DNA of 64,000 nucleotides, from the NCBI RefSeq assembly GCF_002844195.1, contig NZ_PEND01000001.1, positions 744,001 to 808,000 of the forward strand, written 5' to 3'. This stretch comes from Halegenticoccus soli (GTDB lineage Archaea > Halobacteriota > Halobacteria > Halobacteriales > Haloferacaceae). The notes below the pieces were generated by a model. The model did not search any database and had not been told where the DNA came from. It worked only from the letters and a program-made list of their open reading frames with translations. A program made the translations under genes and the position numbers. Of this stretch, positions 36,124-45,800 are shown piece after piece; position 1 is the first letter of the stretch, and every line of letters starts with the position of its first letter.

Positions 36124-36534
36124 TCACCGATCGACGACGCGGTCGTACCCCTCGGTCGGGCCGTCGTCGCCGCCCGCGCCGGTCCACGCGACGAAGACCG
36201 TCCCGGTCTCGGTCGCGGCCGACTGACACGCCCGCTCCAGCCGTCGGACGGCTGAGTCGGGCCACGACGAGCGGAGCCACTGTCGCTCGCGGAGCCAGAT
36301 GCCCGCAGGGACGGTCCGGCGCACCTCCCGCTCCAGGACGCGGCCCGCGCGGTCGACGCCGGTTCGGTCGAACCGGTACCACAGGTCGGGGCCCGCCAGC
36401 GTCACCGAGTGCCGCCAGCGGTCGCCGTCGAACGACGAGACCAGGTCGGGACTCAGGATCAGGTGGTCCGCCGGCCGCCGGGTCGGGGCCGCCCCGCGGA
36501 CGAGCACGGTCGTCGACGTTCCTTCCCGAATCAT
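36124..36534 (-). CDS. Uncharacterised haloarchaeal protein
   Basis: A 136-residue protein not recognised. N-terminus MIREGTSTTVLVRGAAPTRRPADHLILSPDLVSSFDG; the middle has many Trp and Arg (DRWRHSVTLAGPDLWYRFDRTG; GIWLRERQWLRSSWPDS) and the end is Gly/Asp-rich. No signal, membrane or metal motif. Codon bias is that of a real gene, and a TATA-like CTTTTAGC sits about 33-40 nt before the start in a short AT-rich divergent promoter shared with the AbrB-type gene. Confidence 0.65.
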   Translation of the reverse strand: MIREGTSTTVLVRGAAPTRRPADHLILSPDLVSSFDGDRWRHSVTLAGPDLWYRFDRTGVDRAGRVLEREVRRTVPAGIWLRERQWLRSSWPDSAVRRLERACQSAATETGTVFVAWTGAGGDDGPTEGYDRVVDR

Positions 36535-36605
36535 CGTACCACTATTGACTATTTCGTCGGAATAGCTAAAAGTGCATAACAGTGTCGGTGTCGTCGTCCC
36601 CGCTG

Positions 36606-36782
36606 ATGGCCGACAACCGAGACGAGGAGATCCTGGGGACGACGAAAGTGACGGACCGCTGGCGGATCAGCCTCATCAAGGCGGTGCGGGAAGAACTCGC
36701 CGAGGCCGACGACGACGTCGAGATCGGCGACCGGATCGTGTTCAAGCGACGCGGCGACGACATCGTCCTCGAACGCGCGTAA
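36606..36782 (+). CDS. AbrB/SpoVT-type small DNA-binding protein
   Basis: A 58-residue single swapped-hairpin domain: ILGTTKVTDRWRISLIKAVREELAE, then the VEIGDRIVFKRRGDDIVLERA hairpin. Such proteins act as dimeric transcription factors or antitoxins (MazE-like); no toxin gene is adjacent, so a regulator role is likelier. ATG 36606 is preferred to the GTG at 36582, which adds MSVSSSPL only. It lies 66 bp upstream of the XPB helicase gene and may be co-transcribed. Divergent from 36534 with a shared AT-rich region. Confidence 0.8.
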   Translation: MADNRDEEILGTTKVTDRWRISLIKAVREELAEADDDVEIGDRIVFKRRGDDIVLERA

Positions 36783-36848
36783 GCCGGCGCGACAGTCCGG
36801 CGATCCGGACGAGGACACGTTCATGCCCGCTGGATCCCTAAAATCGCC

Positions 36849-38303
36849 ATGCGGCTTCGGTTCGAATGGGGTTCCATCGAGGCTGAGAAACCGACCGAAC
36901 CCCCCGTGAACGGAGAGCGCTGCTCCACCCCGGACGGGACCGTCCCGGGGCTGTACTACCGGGACGTTCGGGACGCCCTCCGGGCCGCGGGCGTCGAGTA
37001 CCGGGACGCGGTCCTCGACCCGATTCCGTCGCCCGGGCTGTCCTGCGATCTCGACCTCCGCCCGTACCAGCGCGAGGCCCTGGACCGGTGGACCGCGACG
37101 AAGCGGGGGGCCGTCGTACTCCCGACGGGAGCGGGAAAGACGTACGTCGGGATGGCCGCGATCGACGCGACGGACGCGCCGACGCTCGTCGTCGTGCCGA
37201 CGCTCGACCTGGTCGACCAGTGGCGCCGCGAGCTGCGCGTCTTCGGCGTTCCTGTCGGCGAGTACACCGGCCGGCGAAAGGACCTCCGGGCGCTGACCGT
37301 CACCACGTACGACTCCGCCTACGCGCGGGCCGGAACGCTCGGGAACCGGTTCGAGCTCGTCGTCTTCGACGAGGTCCACCACCTCGCGGCCGAGCGGTAC
37401 GGGCGCATCGCCGAGCGGTTCGCCTCCCCGTACAGACTCGGGCTGACCGCGACGTACGAGCGGGAGGACGACGGGCACGTGCGGCTCGGGCCGCTGCTCG
37501 GCGGTCGCGTGTACGAGATCGACACGGACGACCTCGTCGGCACGTACCTCTCCGAGTACACGGTCGAGCGGATCACCGTCGACCTGACCCCCGACGAGCG
37601 GGAGGCGTACGAGGAACACGCCGAGGCGTTCCGGAACTACCTCCGGTTCAGCAACGTGACGCTCCGGGGGCCGAACGACTTCAAGAAGATCGTCCTGCGG
37701 AGCGGGAACGACCCGCGGGCCTGGCGGGCCGTCCGCGGTCGCAACGAGGCCCGGAAGATCGCGTACAACGCCGAATCGAAGCTCGACGAGCTCGCCGTCC
37801 TGCTCGCCGATTGTCGGGGCGAACGGGGTGGACCGGACGAGCGGAGCGCGCGGGGCGATCGGAACGAGCGAGACGGGCGGGGTGACGGAAACGAGCGGGA
37901 CGGGCAAAGTGATCGGGACGAACTCGCCGGTCGCACGCCGGCGTCGAGCGCGACCGATCGGGTGATCATCTTCACCCGGTACAACGACCTGGTCCACCGG
38001 GTCTCAGATCGGTTCCTGATCCCGGCGATCACCCACAGGACGGACCGCGCCGAGCGGCGGGAGATCCTCGACCGCTTCCGGGACGGCACCTACTCGGCGG
38101 TCGTGAGCTCCCAGGTGCTCGACGAGGGCGTCGACGTGCCGGACGCGAACGTCGGGATCGTCCTCAGCGGCACCGGCAGCAGCCGCGAGTACCGCCAGCG
38201 GCTCGGGCGCATCCTCCGGCCCTCCGAGCGACCGGCGCGGCTCTACGAACTCGTCTCGAACGACACCAGCGAGGTCCAGACGGCGGCGCGCCGCCGGAGC
38301 TGA
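36849..38303 (+). CDS. xpb: XPB/Rad25-family DNA helicase
   Basis: A 484-residue SF2 helicase. N-terminal part about 1-70, then motif Q/I LRPYQREAL...LPTGAGKTYVG (Walker A), motif II VFDEVHHLA, motif III GLTATYERED, in which RED is the XPB-specific motif, and motif VI YRQRLGRILRPS. An Arg/Asp/Glu-rich, repeat-like insertion (about 325-365; NERDGRGDGNERDG) lies between the two helicase lobes and looks disordered. XPB unwinds DNA in nucleotide-excision repair. In archaea it works with the nuclease Bax1, encoded 19 bp downstream. Intact motifs suggest an active enzyme. Confidence 0.93.
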   Translation: MRLRFEWGSIEAEKPTEPPVNGERCSTPDGTVPGLYYRDVRDALRAAGVEYRDAVLDPIPSPGLSCDLDLRPYQREALDRWTATKRGAVVLPTGAGKTYVGMAAIDATDAPTLVVVPTLDLVDQWRRELRVFGVPVGEYTGRRKDLRALTVTTYDSAYARAGTLGNRFELVVFDEVHHLAAERYGRIAERFASPYRLGLTATYEREDDGHVRLGPLLGGRVYEIDTDDLVGTYLSEYTVERITVDLTPDEREAYEEHAEAFRNYLRFSNVTLRGPNDFKKIVLRSGNDPRAWRAVRGRNEARKIAYNAESKLDELAVLLADCRGERGGPDERSARGDRNERDGRGDGNERDGQSDRDELAGRTPASSATDRVIIFTRYNDLVHRVSDRFLIPAITHRTDRAERREILDRFRDGTYSAVVSSQVLDEGVDVPDANVGIVLSGTGSSREYRQRLGRILRPSERPARLYELVSNDTSEVQTAARRRS

Positions 38304-38322
38304 ACTCCCCGCCTTCCGTCCC

Positions 38323-39858
38323 ATGCTCACGAAGAAACTCCTCGAAACCAGGAGACGCAAACCGACCATCGAACCGATCTACAGGGAACCGGCCGAGTAC
38401 CGCCGGCTGGCCGAGCGGGTGCTCGACGCCTACGAGCCCGGCCGGCGCCGCGGCGACGTGGACGCCGACCTGCGCGCGCTTGAGACCCACGGGACCTACA
38501 AGCTCGTCCGGTCGCTGGCGAAGCTCCTCGACCGCGACGCCGAGTTCGAGCGGCGCGCGCCCGCCGACCCGGCGGCGCTGCGGGCCGCCGTCTTCGAGCG
38601 GGGGTACGTCACGTCCGAGGCCGAGAGGCGGCGCGCGCTGGCGGCGGTCGGCGACGCGTTCGGCGTCCCGCCGGCCGCCGTCGAGGCGGGAATGCGGGCG
38701 GACCGGCCGGAGGAGGAAGTGTTGATCGCCGCGGAGCGACCGACGCCCGAGGCGCTCCTCAGGCGGTACAACCTCGCGCTGATCCAGACGCTCCTCTACG
38801 ACGCGCGGGAGATCCGGATCCGGATCGGGGCCGACGGCGACGACCTCCTTCGGCGACTGGCCGGTACCGGCGTGATGTACCGCCTCGACGACGCGGACCG
38901 GTCGAGCCGGACGGTCCGCGCGCGGATCGTCGGCCCCGCCGGGGTTTCGAAGCGCTCGCGGGCCTACCGGCGGCGCGTCGCCGATCTGCTCGCCGCCGTC
39001 GTCGGCGCGGGCGAGTGGCGAATCGAGGCCGACGTCGACGTCGAGGTCGCAGGCGAGACGATCCCCTACGAGTTCGCGCTCGACTCCGACCGCGCCGACC
39101 TCGTCCCGCGGGAACCGCCGGCGGTCGCCGCGGAGCCCGACCACGTCGCGTTCGCCGAGCGGTTGGCCGCGGCGGCCGACGGCTGGCGGGTCGCGGTCGG
39201 ACCGACCCCCCTTCGCGGCCCCGACGGCGCGCTCGCCGCGCCCGCGGTGCTCGTCGAGCGACGGACGAGCGGCCGCCGCTGTTTCGTCGACTTCGCCGGG
39301 TTCTGGACGCCCGAGTACCTCGCGGAGCGGCTCGCCCGTCTCCGCGCCGCCGCGGCCGACGCGGCGGCGCTCCTGCTCGTCGACGACGCGGGCCGCTGTG
39401 CCGAGGGGTCGATCCCCGCCGAAGGGGCAGGCGAAGGGGTGATGCGCTACTCGGGCACGCCGCCCGTCGACGCCGCGGTCGAGTGGCTCCACGGCGTCGA
39501 AAAGCGGGCGATCGCCAGCGACGCCGCCATGCTCGCCCGGCAGGGGCTCGGCGTCGACGGCGAGGCCCCGACGGACATCGACGCGCTCGCCGCCGAGTAC
39601 TGGATCGAGCCGACCGCCGTCGAGGAGCACCTCCGGGAGACGCGCTCGGGCGTCGTCTCGAACGGGACGTTCCTTCCGGAGCCGGTCGCAGAGCGCATTC
39701 GACGCGACATCGACGACCTGTCGGAGCCGACGCTCGCCGAGGTAAACCCGATCCTCGCGGCGTACGGCGTCGGCCAGGACGCGCTCTCGGCGCTGGGGTA
39801 CGCGGTCAGCTACGGCACGCTGGATCAGACCGAGGTCGAGGTCCGAAAGGCCACGTGA
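38323..39858 (+). CDS. bax1: Bax1 nuclease, XPB partner (DUF790)
   Basis: A 511-residue DUF790 protein. The N-domain contains YREPAEYRRLAERVLDAYEPG and a long helical part (YNLALIQTLLYDAREIRIRI) typical of DUF790. The likely nuclease core includes VLVERRTSGRRCFVDFAGFWTPEYLAERLARL near 325-345. The C-terminal segment (DLSEPTLAEVNPILAAYGVGQDALSALGYAV) closes it. In archaea Bax1 binds XPB and cuts bubble/fork DNA; adjacency to xpb (19-bp gap) is the usual arrangement, so the pair forms one repair complex. Exact catalytic residues were not assigned. Confidence 0.9.
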   Translation: MLTKKLLETRRRKPTIEPIYREPAEYRRLAERVLDAYEPGRRRGDVDADLRALETHGTYKLVRSLAKLLDRDAEFERRAPADPAALRAAVFERGYVTSEAERRRALAAVGDAFGVPPAAVEAGMRADRPEEEVLIAAERPTPEALLRRYNLALIQTLLYDAREIRIRIGADGDDLLRRLAGTGVMYRLDDADRSSRTVRARIVGPAGVSKRSRAYRRRVADLLAAVVGAGEWRIEADVDVEVAGETIPYEFALDSDRADLVPREPPAVAAEPDHVAFAERLAAAADGWRVAVGPTPLRGPDGALAAPAVLVERRTSGRRCFVDFAGFWTPEYLAERLARLRAAAADAAALLLVDDAGRCAEGSIPAEGAGEGVMRYSGTPPVDAAVEWLHGVEKRAIASDAAMLARQGLGVDGEAPTDIDALAAEYWIEPTAVEEHLRETRSGVVSNGTFLPEPVAERIRRDIDDLSEPTLAEVNPILAAYGVGQDALSALGYAVSYGTLDQTEVEVRKAT

Positions 39859-40000
39859 CGCGCGGGACGATCGGCGGGAACGCGCCGCTGCGAGGCAGCG
39901 ACCGGCTCGCGTCCCGGTTCGGTCCTCCGCCTCCGGCGGTTCGTCCCGGTCGGCCTGTGGATACAAACCCGTTCGACCCGAATCGCTCGTACGTATCGCC

Positions 40001-40519
40001 ATGACGGATCGATCGCCTCCTCGCTCGGCCGACTCGACCTCGGGGGAGCTTCGGAAGGCCCTGCTCGCTTCGGGCGTGTTCGGCTTCGGATTCAGCGGGC
40101 TGATAGACGTGCTCGTCCTCCACCACGTGCTGCAGCTGCACCACCTCCTGTCCGACGTGTACGACCCGACGACGCTGTCCGGCCTCCGCGCCAACCTCGT
40201 CGCGGACGGGCTGTTCTCCGTCGGGATGGTGCTCGTCGCGGGGGTCGGCGCCGGTCTCCTGTGGCGGGCGGAGCGGCGGGCGGCCGCGCCGCTGCCGGTG
40301 CGACCGCTCGCCGGGGCGGCCGTCGTTGGGCTGGGGGCGTTCGATCTGTTCGACGTGATCGTCAACCACACGCTCCTCGGGCTCCACAGCGCGACCGACG
40401 GGCCGGGGTACTACGACCCGCACTGGGCCGCCGTCAGTCTGCTCATCATCGCGGCCGGCGCGTACGTGTACAGAACGGGGATCGCCCGAGCGCGAGGGGA
40501 CTCCGCCGGGGAGGCGTGA
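40001..40519 (+). CDS. DUF2243 family membrane protein
   Basis: A 172-residue protein with four hydrophobic segments. The family signature is the His-rich first region GFSGLIDVLVLHHVLQLHHLLS, and a second His region is FDLFDVIVNHTLLGLH; such His could bind metal or heme, but function is unknown. It starts at ATG 40001 and is followed after 9 bp by a small membrane protein gene that is probably co-transcribed. Confidence 0.87.
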   Translation: MTDRSPPRSADSTSGELRKALLASGVFGFGFSGLIDVLVLHHVLQLHHLLSDVYDPTTLSGLRANLVADGLFSVGMVLVAGVGAGLLWRAERRAAAPLPVRPLAGAAVVGLGAFDLFDVIVNHTLLGLHSATDGPGYYDPHWAAVSLLIIAAGAYVYRTGIARARGDSAGEA

Positions 40520-40528
40520 CGAACGTCG

Positions 40529-40729
40529 ATGCTCCGACCGGACCGTGCCGCGCAGCTGGCGATCGCACCGCTCGGGGCGGCTGGTTTCGTCGTAGCGCAC
40601 GCCGGAACGTCCGCGCTCTCCGTCCCTCACTGGGCCCTCCTGATCGTCACGGTCGCGGCGCTGTGGGCTGCCATCGGCGTCGGCGTCGCCGCGGCGGACG
40701 CGCTTCTCTCGGGGCTCTTCGACGGGTAG
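40529..40729 (+). CDS. Small two-segment membrane protein
   Basis: A 66-residue hydrophobic protein (MLRPDRAAQLAIAPLGAAGFVVAHAG; HWALLIVTVAALWAAIGVGVAAADALL) with two predicted membrane helices. It is not recognised. Its position 9 bp after the DUF2243 gene, good codon bias and hydrophobicity argue for a real gene of the same transcript. No motif is visible. Confidence 0.6.
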   Translation: MLRPDRAAQLAIAPLGAAGFVVAHAGTSALSVPHWALLIVTVAALWAAIGVGVAAADALLSGLFDG

Positions 40730-40775
40730 CGCGCCTCCTCCGCCGTAGGTGGACGAAGCCGGCTGACGAGACGGC

Positions 40776-40855
40776 GATGAAACGGTGGTGAGACGGCGAC
40801 GAGGCGGCCGGACGGGACGGTGATGAAACGGTGACGAACCGGCCGGATGAAACGG
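40776..40855. repeat. Short degenerate repeats, GATGAAACGG x3
   Basis: GATGAAACGG occurs at 40776-40785, 40822-40831 and 40846-40855, with related units (GACGGGACGG, GAGACGGCGA) between. The block lies in the 174-bp gap between two convergent genes and has no coding sense. Its role is unknown. Confidence 0.5.
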
Positions 40856-40903
40856 CACGGAGGCGACCGCGGTGCGGAACAATCGAAAATCGATCGTCGG
40901 CCG

Positions 40904-42169
40904 CTACTTCTCGTTTACTTCGAGCACCTTGCCGGCCGCGATGGTCTGGCCCATGTCGCGGATGGCGAAGCTGCCCAGCTCGGGGATCTCGCCCGACGGC
41001 TCGATGCTCAGCGGCTTCTGCGGGCGCAGCGTGACGACGGCGGCGTCGCCGGCCTTGATGAAGTCCGGGCCCTCCTCTGCGACCTCGCCCGTCTTGGGGT
41101 CGAGCTTCTGGTCGAGGGACTCGAACGTGCAGGCGACCTGCGCGGTGTGGGCGTGGATCACCGGCGTGTAGCCGGCGGTGATGACCGAGGGGTGCTGCAT
41201 GACGACGATCTGGGCCTTGAACGTCTCCGCCACCTTCGGCGGGTCGTCGGCCGGCCCCGCCACGTCGCCGCGGCGGATGTCGTTCTTGCCGACGCCGCGG
41301 ACGTTGAACCCGACGTTGTCGCCCGGCTCCGCGCGGTCGACCTCCTCGTGGTGCATCTCGATCGTCTTCACCTCGCCGGAGACGTTCGACGGCTGGAAGG
41401 AGACGGACATCCCCCGCTCCAGCACGCCCGTCTCGACGCGGCCGACGGGGACGGTGCCGATGCCGGAGATGGTGTAGACGTCCTGGATCGGCAGGCGCAG
41501 CGGCGCGTCCGTCGGCGGCTGCGGCTCCGGCAGGTTGTTCAGCGCTTCGAGGACCGTCGGGCCGTCGAACCAGGACATGTTGTCCGAGTGACCGGAGACG
41601 TTGTCCCCCTCGAAGGCGGAGATGGGGATGAACCGCGCGTCGTCCGTGTCGAAGCGCACCTGCTTCAGGAGCTTCTTCACGTCGTCGCGGACCTCCTCGT
41701 ACCGGCTCTGGTCGTAGTCGACGACGTCCATCTTGTTGACCGCGACGATGAGCGTCTCGATGCCGAGGGTGCGGGCGAGGAACACGTGCTCGCGGGTCTG
41801 CGGGGCGACGCCGTCGTCGGCCGCGACGACGAGCACGGCGTGGTCCGCCTGGCTCGCGCCCGTGATCATGTTCTTCACGAAGTCGCGGTGGCCGGGCGTG
41901 TCCACGATCGTGAAGTAGTACTTGTCCGTGTCGAACCGCTGGTGGGCGATGTCGATGGTGACGCCGCGCTCGCGCTCCTCGGCGAGGTTGTCCATCACGT
42001 AGGCGAACTCGAAGCCGCCCTTACCCTTCTCTTCGGCTTCCTCGCGGTACTGCTCGATTACGTGCTCGGGGACGCTCCCCGTCTCGAAGAGGAGTCGGCC
42101 CACGAGCGTACTCTTGCCGTGGTCGACGTGGCCGATGATGGCCAGGTTCTGGTGTGGTTTATCAGCCAT
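40904..42169 (-). CDS. tuf: Translation elongation factor 1-alpha (EF-1A)
   Basis: A 421-residue GTPase that delivers aminoacyl-tRNA to the ribosome. G1 is GHVDHGKS (13-20), G3 DTPGH, G4 NKMD; switch region and domains II-III are complete ([20 protein letters not shown]-like end). Length and motifs are those of haloarchaeal EF-1A. In many archaea rps10 follows this gene, but here the next gene downstream is on the other strand. A hairpin (42180-42193) lies 10 nt before the start codon. Confidence 0.97.
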   Translation of the reverse strand: MADKPHQNLAIIGHVDHGKSTLVGRLLFETGSVPEHVIEQYREEAEEKGKGGFEFAYVMDNLAEERERGVTIDIAHQRFDTDKYYFTIVDTPGHRDFVKNMITGASQADHAVLVVAADDGVAPQTREHVFLARTLGIETLIVAVNKMDVVDYDQSRYEEVRDDVKKLLKQVRFDTDDARFIPISAFEGDNVSGHSDNMSWFDGPTVLEALNNLPEPQPPTDAPLRLPIQDVYTISGIGTVPVGRVETGVLERGMSVSFQPSNVSGEVKTIEMHHEEVDRAEPGDNVGFNVRGVGKNDIRRGDVAGPADDPPKVAETFKAQIVVMQHPSVITAGYTPVIHAHTAQVACTFESLDQKLDPKTGEVAEEGPDFIKAGDAAVVTLRPQKPLSIEPSGEIPELGSFAIRDMGQTIAAGKVLEVNEK

Positions 42170-42179
42170 TGTGAATCAC

Positions 42180-42193
42180 GGCGGTGAACCGCC
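42180..42193. repeat. Perfect inverted repeat in the EF-1A leader
   Basis: GGCGGTGAACCGCC is a 6-bp stem with a 2-nt centre, ending 10 nt before the EF-1A start codon. On the transcript it would form a hairpin or a protein-binding site if transcription starts upstream of it. Confidence 0.5.
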
Positions 42194-42338
42194 TGACGGG
42201 GGTGATAGGCGCCGCGAAAACAAAACGGTTCCTCGCGACAGCGCGGAAAACTGTCGGGACGACTCACACGTCCGGCCGTCCCGATTCCCGACGATCGGGA
42301 CAGCGGTCGAGCCCCCGACCGTCGGAACGCGCGCCCGT

Positions 42339-42452
42339 TCAGCGGGCGTCCCGCATCGCCCGCGCCATCTCCGCGAACGTCGCGGTCCGCCGCTGGACGG
42401 CGATCCCCCTCGCCGTCGACCCGTCCGATCCAGAATTAGTTACTACAATCAT
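42339..42452 (-). CDS. Candidate 37-residue leaderless small protein
   Basis: A short frame starting MIVVTNSGSDGSTARG and continuing AVQRRTATFAEMARAMRDAR. From codon 9 onward every third base is G or C, as in true genes of this genome, whereas the surrounding DNA is less GC-rich. A TATA-like CTATATACG (42471-42480) lies 24 nt before the ATG, the exact leaderless spacing. It sits between the EF-1A gene and the copper oxidase. I do not recognise it; it could also be a remnant of a longer gene. Confidence 0.4.
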   Translation of the reverse strand: MIVVTNSGSDGSTARGIAVQRRTATFAEMARAMRDAR

Positions 42453-42470
42453 AGTCAAAAAACGTGCCGA

Positions 42471-42480
42471 ACGTATATAG
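42471..42480 (-). promoter_or_regulatory. TATA-like box upstream of the candidate small gene
   Basis: CTATATACGT on the minus strand, centred about 24 nt before ATG 42452. This is one of the best core-promoter matches in the window. Confidence 0.5.
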
Positions 42481-42883
42481 TCGTTTCGCGTCTTCTCGCG
42501 GCGCGATAGCCGACGCCAACGCCGAGCCGCGGACGAAGGCGGGGGAGCGTTTCGTCACAAAAACGTGACTTTCTCCCGATACTGACGCTCGCCCGTCACG
42601 ATCGATTATAGTTACGCTACTACCGAGAAGGAATTCAATAACTCAACACGGCAGTAAGGAATAAGGACGGGTTCGACTGATAGTAATTCGGATCGTACGG
42701 TACCGGTGTTTTTTCCCCGTCATTTCATTAAGCACTAATTCGACTGTACCCGCGACGCATACTGTCAATAACAATTTACCATCTCGGGTAACGGAAGTCC
42801 GTCGATGCGTAACAGAAGGACCAGCAAAAGCCGACCGCGGATCGGTTGTAGAGCCGCTTTCTCATCACACCGTTCGTACGCAC
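42481..42883. other. Less GC-rich intergenic region before the giant copper oxidase
   Basis: About 400 bp, clearly poorer in GC than the rest of the window (for example 42541-42780 has many A/T runs). No protein-coding frame of this genome's style is seen. It probably holds the promoter and control sites of the oxidase gene. Its base composition may point to past insertion of neighbouring DNA. Confidence 0.5.
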
Positions 42884-45800
42884 ATGAGTAGCGAAGACAA
42901 ACCCCAGCCGACGGGAGAGCCAAGCCGGCGCGACGTCCTGAAAGGGGGCGGCGCTCTCGGCGCGGGCGCGCTTCTCGCGAACGCCGGGATCAACCCGAAC
43001 GAACCGTTCACCGAGCACGGGGAGGTGCCGGACGAACCCGACGAGGGCGGACGGGTCCGTCACTTCACCGTCCACGCGATCGAAGTCGACCTCGTCTTCA
43101 ACCGCTACGGGCTCCACCAACCGAACGCCGCGGTGTACGTCCTCGAGGAGAATCTCGACGAGGCGCGCGCGGCGTCGGGCGTGGTCCCGTGCGGGAACAG
43201 GCTCGTCGACGACGGGCCGTTTTGCGACGACCGTCCGAAACGCCGCGACGACCACGAGCACGCCAACGACGAGGCCCACCACCACGACGGCCGTCACGAC
43301 CACGGCGGCGACGACCACGAGCACGATCACAAACACGACCACGATCACCCGTCCGTGGACGAGGTGTGTCGCCTCGACAACGGCCTCAAGCGCGACGACG
43401 ACGTGGACACCCGCGTCCTCCAGCCGCTGGTTCTCCGCGCCAACCAGGGCGACGTCTTCGAGATCGAGTTCGTCAACCACCTCGACCGCCACGCCTCCAT
43501 CCACCAGACGTCGCTCCCCTACGAGGTCGAAGAGAGCGACGGGATGGACGTCGGGTTCAACCCGGACACCACCGCCGCGCCGGGCGAAACCGTCACCTAC
43601 CGGTGGTTCGCCGACGAGTTAGGCACCCACTTCTTCCTCGACGGCGCCAACCAGGCGGTCGACAGCGCCGACGAGCCGCCCCAGGTGGCGAACCTCCTCT
43701 CGCGCGGCCTGTTCGGTTCCGCGTGCGTGTACCCCCAGGGAACCACGACCACGGATCCGTTCACGGGTGAGCCGGATCCCTCCGGCGTCCAGGCTGACGT
43801 TCACGTGCCGGAGGATCTCACGGAGCAAGCCACCCTGGAGGGCTTCGTCCCCGGCGTCGACTACCGGGAGGTTCTCATCCACTACCACACTCCGGAGGGC
43901 ATCGTGACCGCCGAAGGCGATCAGCTCACCTTCCCGGAGAGCGACGTGCCGCAGACGGTCCACGCGATCAACTACCGCGCGGATCCGACCGGCAACCGAA
44001 TCGATCCGGACCGGTGTCCGGCCTGCGACTCCTCGGAGTTCTACAGCTCGTGGATCCACGGCGACCCCGGCGGCGGCGACAACGTCTACCCGGCGTACCT
44101 CGGCGACCCAATCAAGGTCACCGCCATCGGCGCATCCTTCGAGGAGAATCACGTCCACCACCTCCACGGCCACCGCTGGAAGAAGGAACCGACGAACCGC
44201 AATTCGGACACGGTCGACTCGCAGACCGTCGGACTGGGCGCCGTGTACGAGGCGCCATTCGTCGCCGCGTTCGGCTCGCCGCGCGGCGGGATCCAGGACT
44301 TCCAGACGGTCCGGCCGAACATGACGTTCGAGGAGGCGTTCCAGGTCGGTGCCGGCGGCGCACACGGCAGCGCGGGGGACTACCTCTTCCACTGCCACCT
44401 CTTCCCGCACTACGGCGAGGGGATGTGGGGAATGATGCGCGTCTTCGACAAGGAGCGGAAGGGGCTGAAGAAGCTGCGGACCAACGAGCCGCCGATCCCC
44501 GCGGATTCGGACATTCCGGGCTTCCCGGAGTTCATCCCCGGCGAGTTCGAGCTCGGCCCGCCGTTCCCGCCCTACGGGGCCGCCGGGCTCGAAGGCTTCC
44601 GCGATCCCACCCCGGAGGAGGAAGCGGCGCTGACCCGCAAGGGACCGATCCTCCCCGGCGCGCCGTACACCGACCCGTGCGACCCCGACATCGACGTTCC
44701 GGGGTTCGACACGCCGGATGTCGAGATCGAGGGCGAAAAGCGCGAGTACACGATCGTCGCGCTGCGCGCCGACGTCGTCTACAACGACGCAGGCCACCAC
44801 GACCCGGAGGGCCGAGTGTTTGTCCTCGAAGAGGACGCCGAGGCCGTCAGGTGCGGCGACATGAACCCCGAGCCGCTGGTGATCCGGGCGAACGTCGGCG
44901 ACTGCGTCGAGATCACGCTCAAAAACGAGATCGAAGAGGACGTGATTCCCGTCCCGACCGTCGGCGGACCGGACCAGTCGGGCGGGAAGTCGAACCACAT
45001 CCACTTCGTCTCCTACGACGTGCTCGGGTCGGACTCGCTCGCGACCGGCTTCAACTACAACCAGCAGTCGCTGCCCGACCAGCCGATAACGTTCAGGTGG
45101 TTCCCGGACGAGGAAGGGACGATCTTCTTCCACGACCACATCACCGGCGTGGAAAACGTGATGAACGGGACGTTCTGTTCGCTCATCGTCGAACCGCCGA
45201 ACTCCGAGTGGCTCGACCCCCACACGGGCGAGCCGATCCGCAGCGGGACGCAGGCGATCATCAGCCAGCCGGAGGGCGAGGACTTCCGCGAGTTCGCGCT
45301 CGCCTACCACGACTTCGCGCAGTTGGTCGACCGCGACGGCGAGTTCGTCAACCCCGACGAGGAGCACAACGAGAACGCGGGGGTGATGGCGATCAACTAC
45401 CGCAACACACCCATGTACATCCGCGAGGGGGCCGATCCGGCGTACGTCCACTCGTCGTTCGTCCACGGCGACCCGTCGACGCCCATCCTCGAAGCGTACG
45501 AGAACGATCCCGTCCGATTCCGGGTGTGGCAGGGCGCCTACGAGGAGCAGCACAACTTCCACCTCCACGGTCGACGGTTCGATCCCGAGGGGTTAGACCC
45601 AGAGGAAGCGGTCACGCAGGTCATCGGTACTTCCGAGGCGTTCACTTTCGACATCCAACCCGAGCACGCGGCCTTCGAACAGCCGCCAGGCGAGCAACCG
45701 CTGAACGAGAATCCGGCGGGGCTTCCGATCCGCGACTACATGTACGGCTCGACGATCATCGACGACCTCTGGGACGGTATGTGGGGGATATACCGCGTCT

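Noticed and set aside
36783-36848. A toxin partner for the AbrB-type protein
   Set aside because: The 66-bp gap and the next gene (XPB helicase) contain no toxin-like frame, so a toxin-antitoxin module is not supported.
40704-40903. CRISPR-like repeats from GATGAAACGG copies
   Set aside because: Only three 10-bp copies with unequal spacing and degenerate intervening sequence; no leader or cas genes.
42184-42480. Plus-strand frame in the EF-1A/copper oxidase gap
   Set aside because: Its composition (MNRLTGVIGAAKTKR, then Arg/Ser/Pro) is not protein-like; the minus-strand 37-codon frame has better codon bias and promoter.
43619-45568. 649-codon frame antisense to the copper oxidase
   Set aside because: Low-complexity Val/Arg/Asp sequence, no motif; shadow of the oxidase reading frame.
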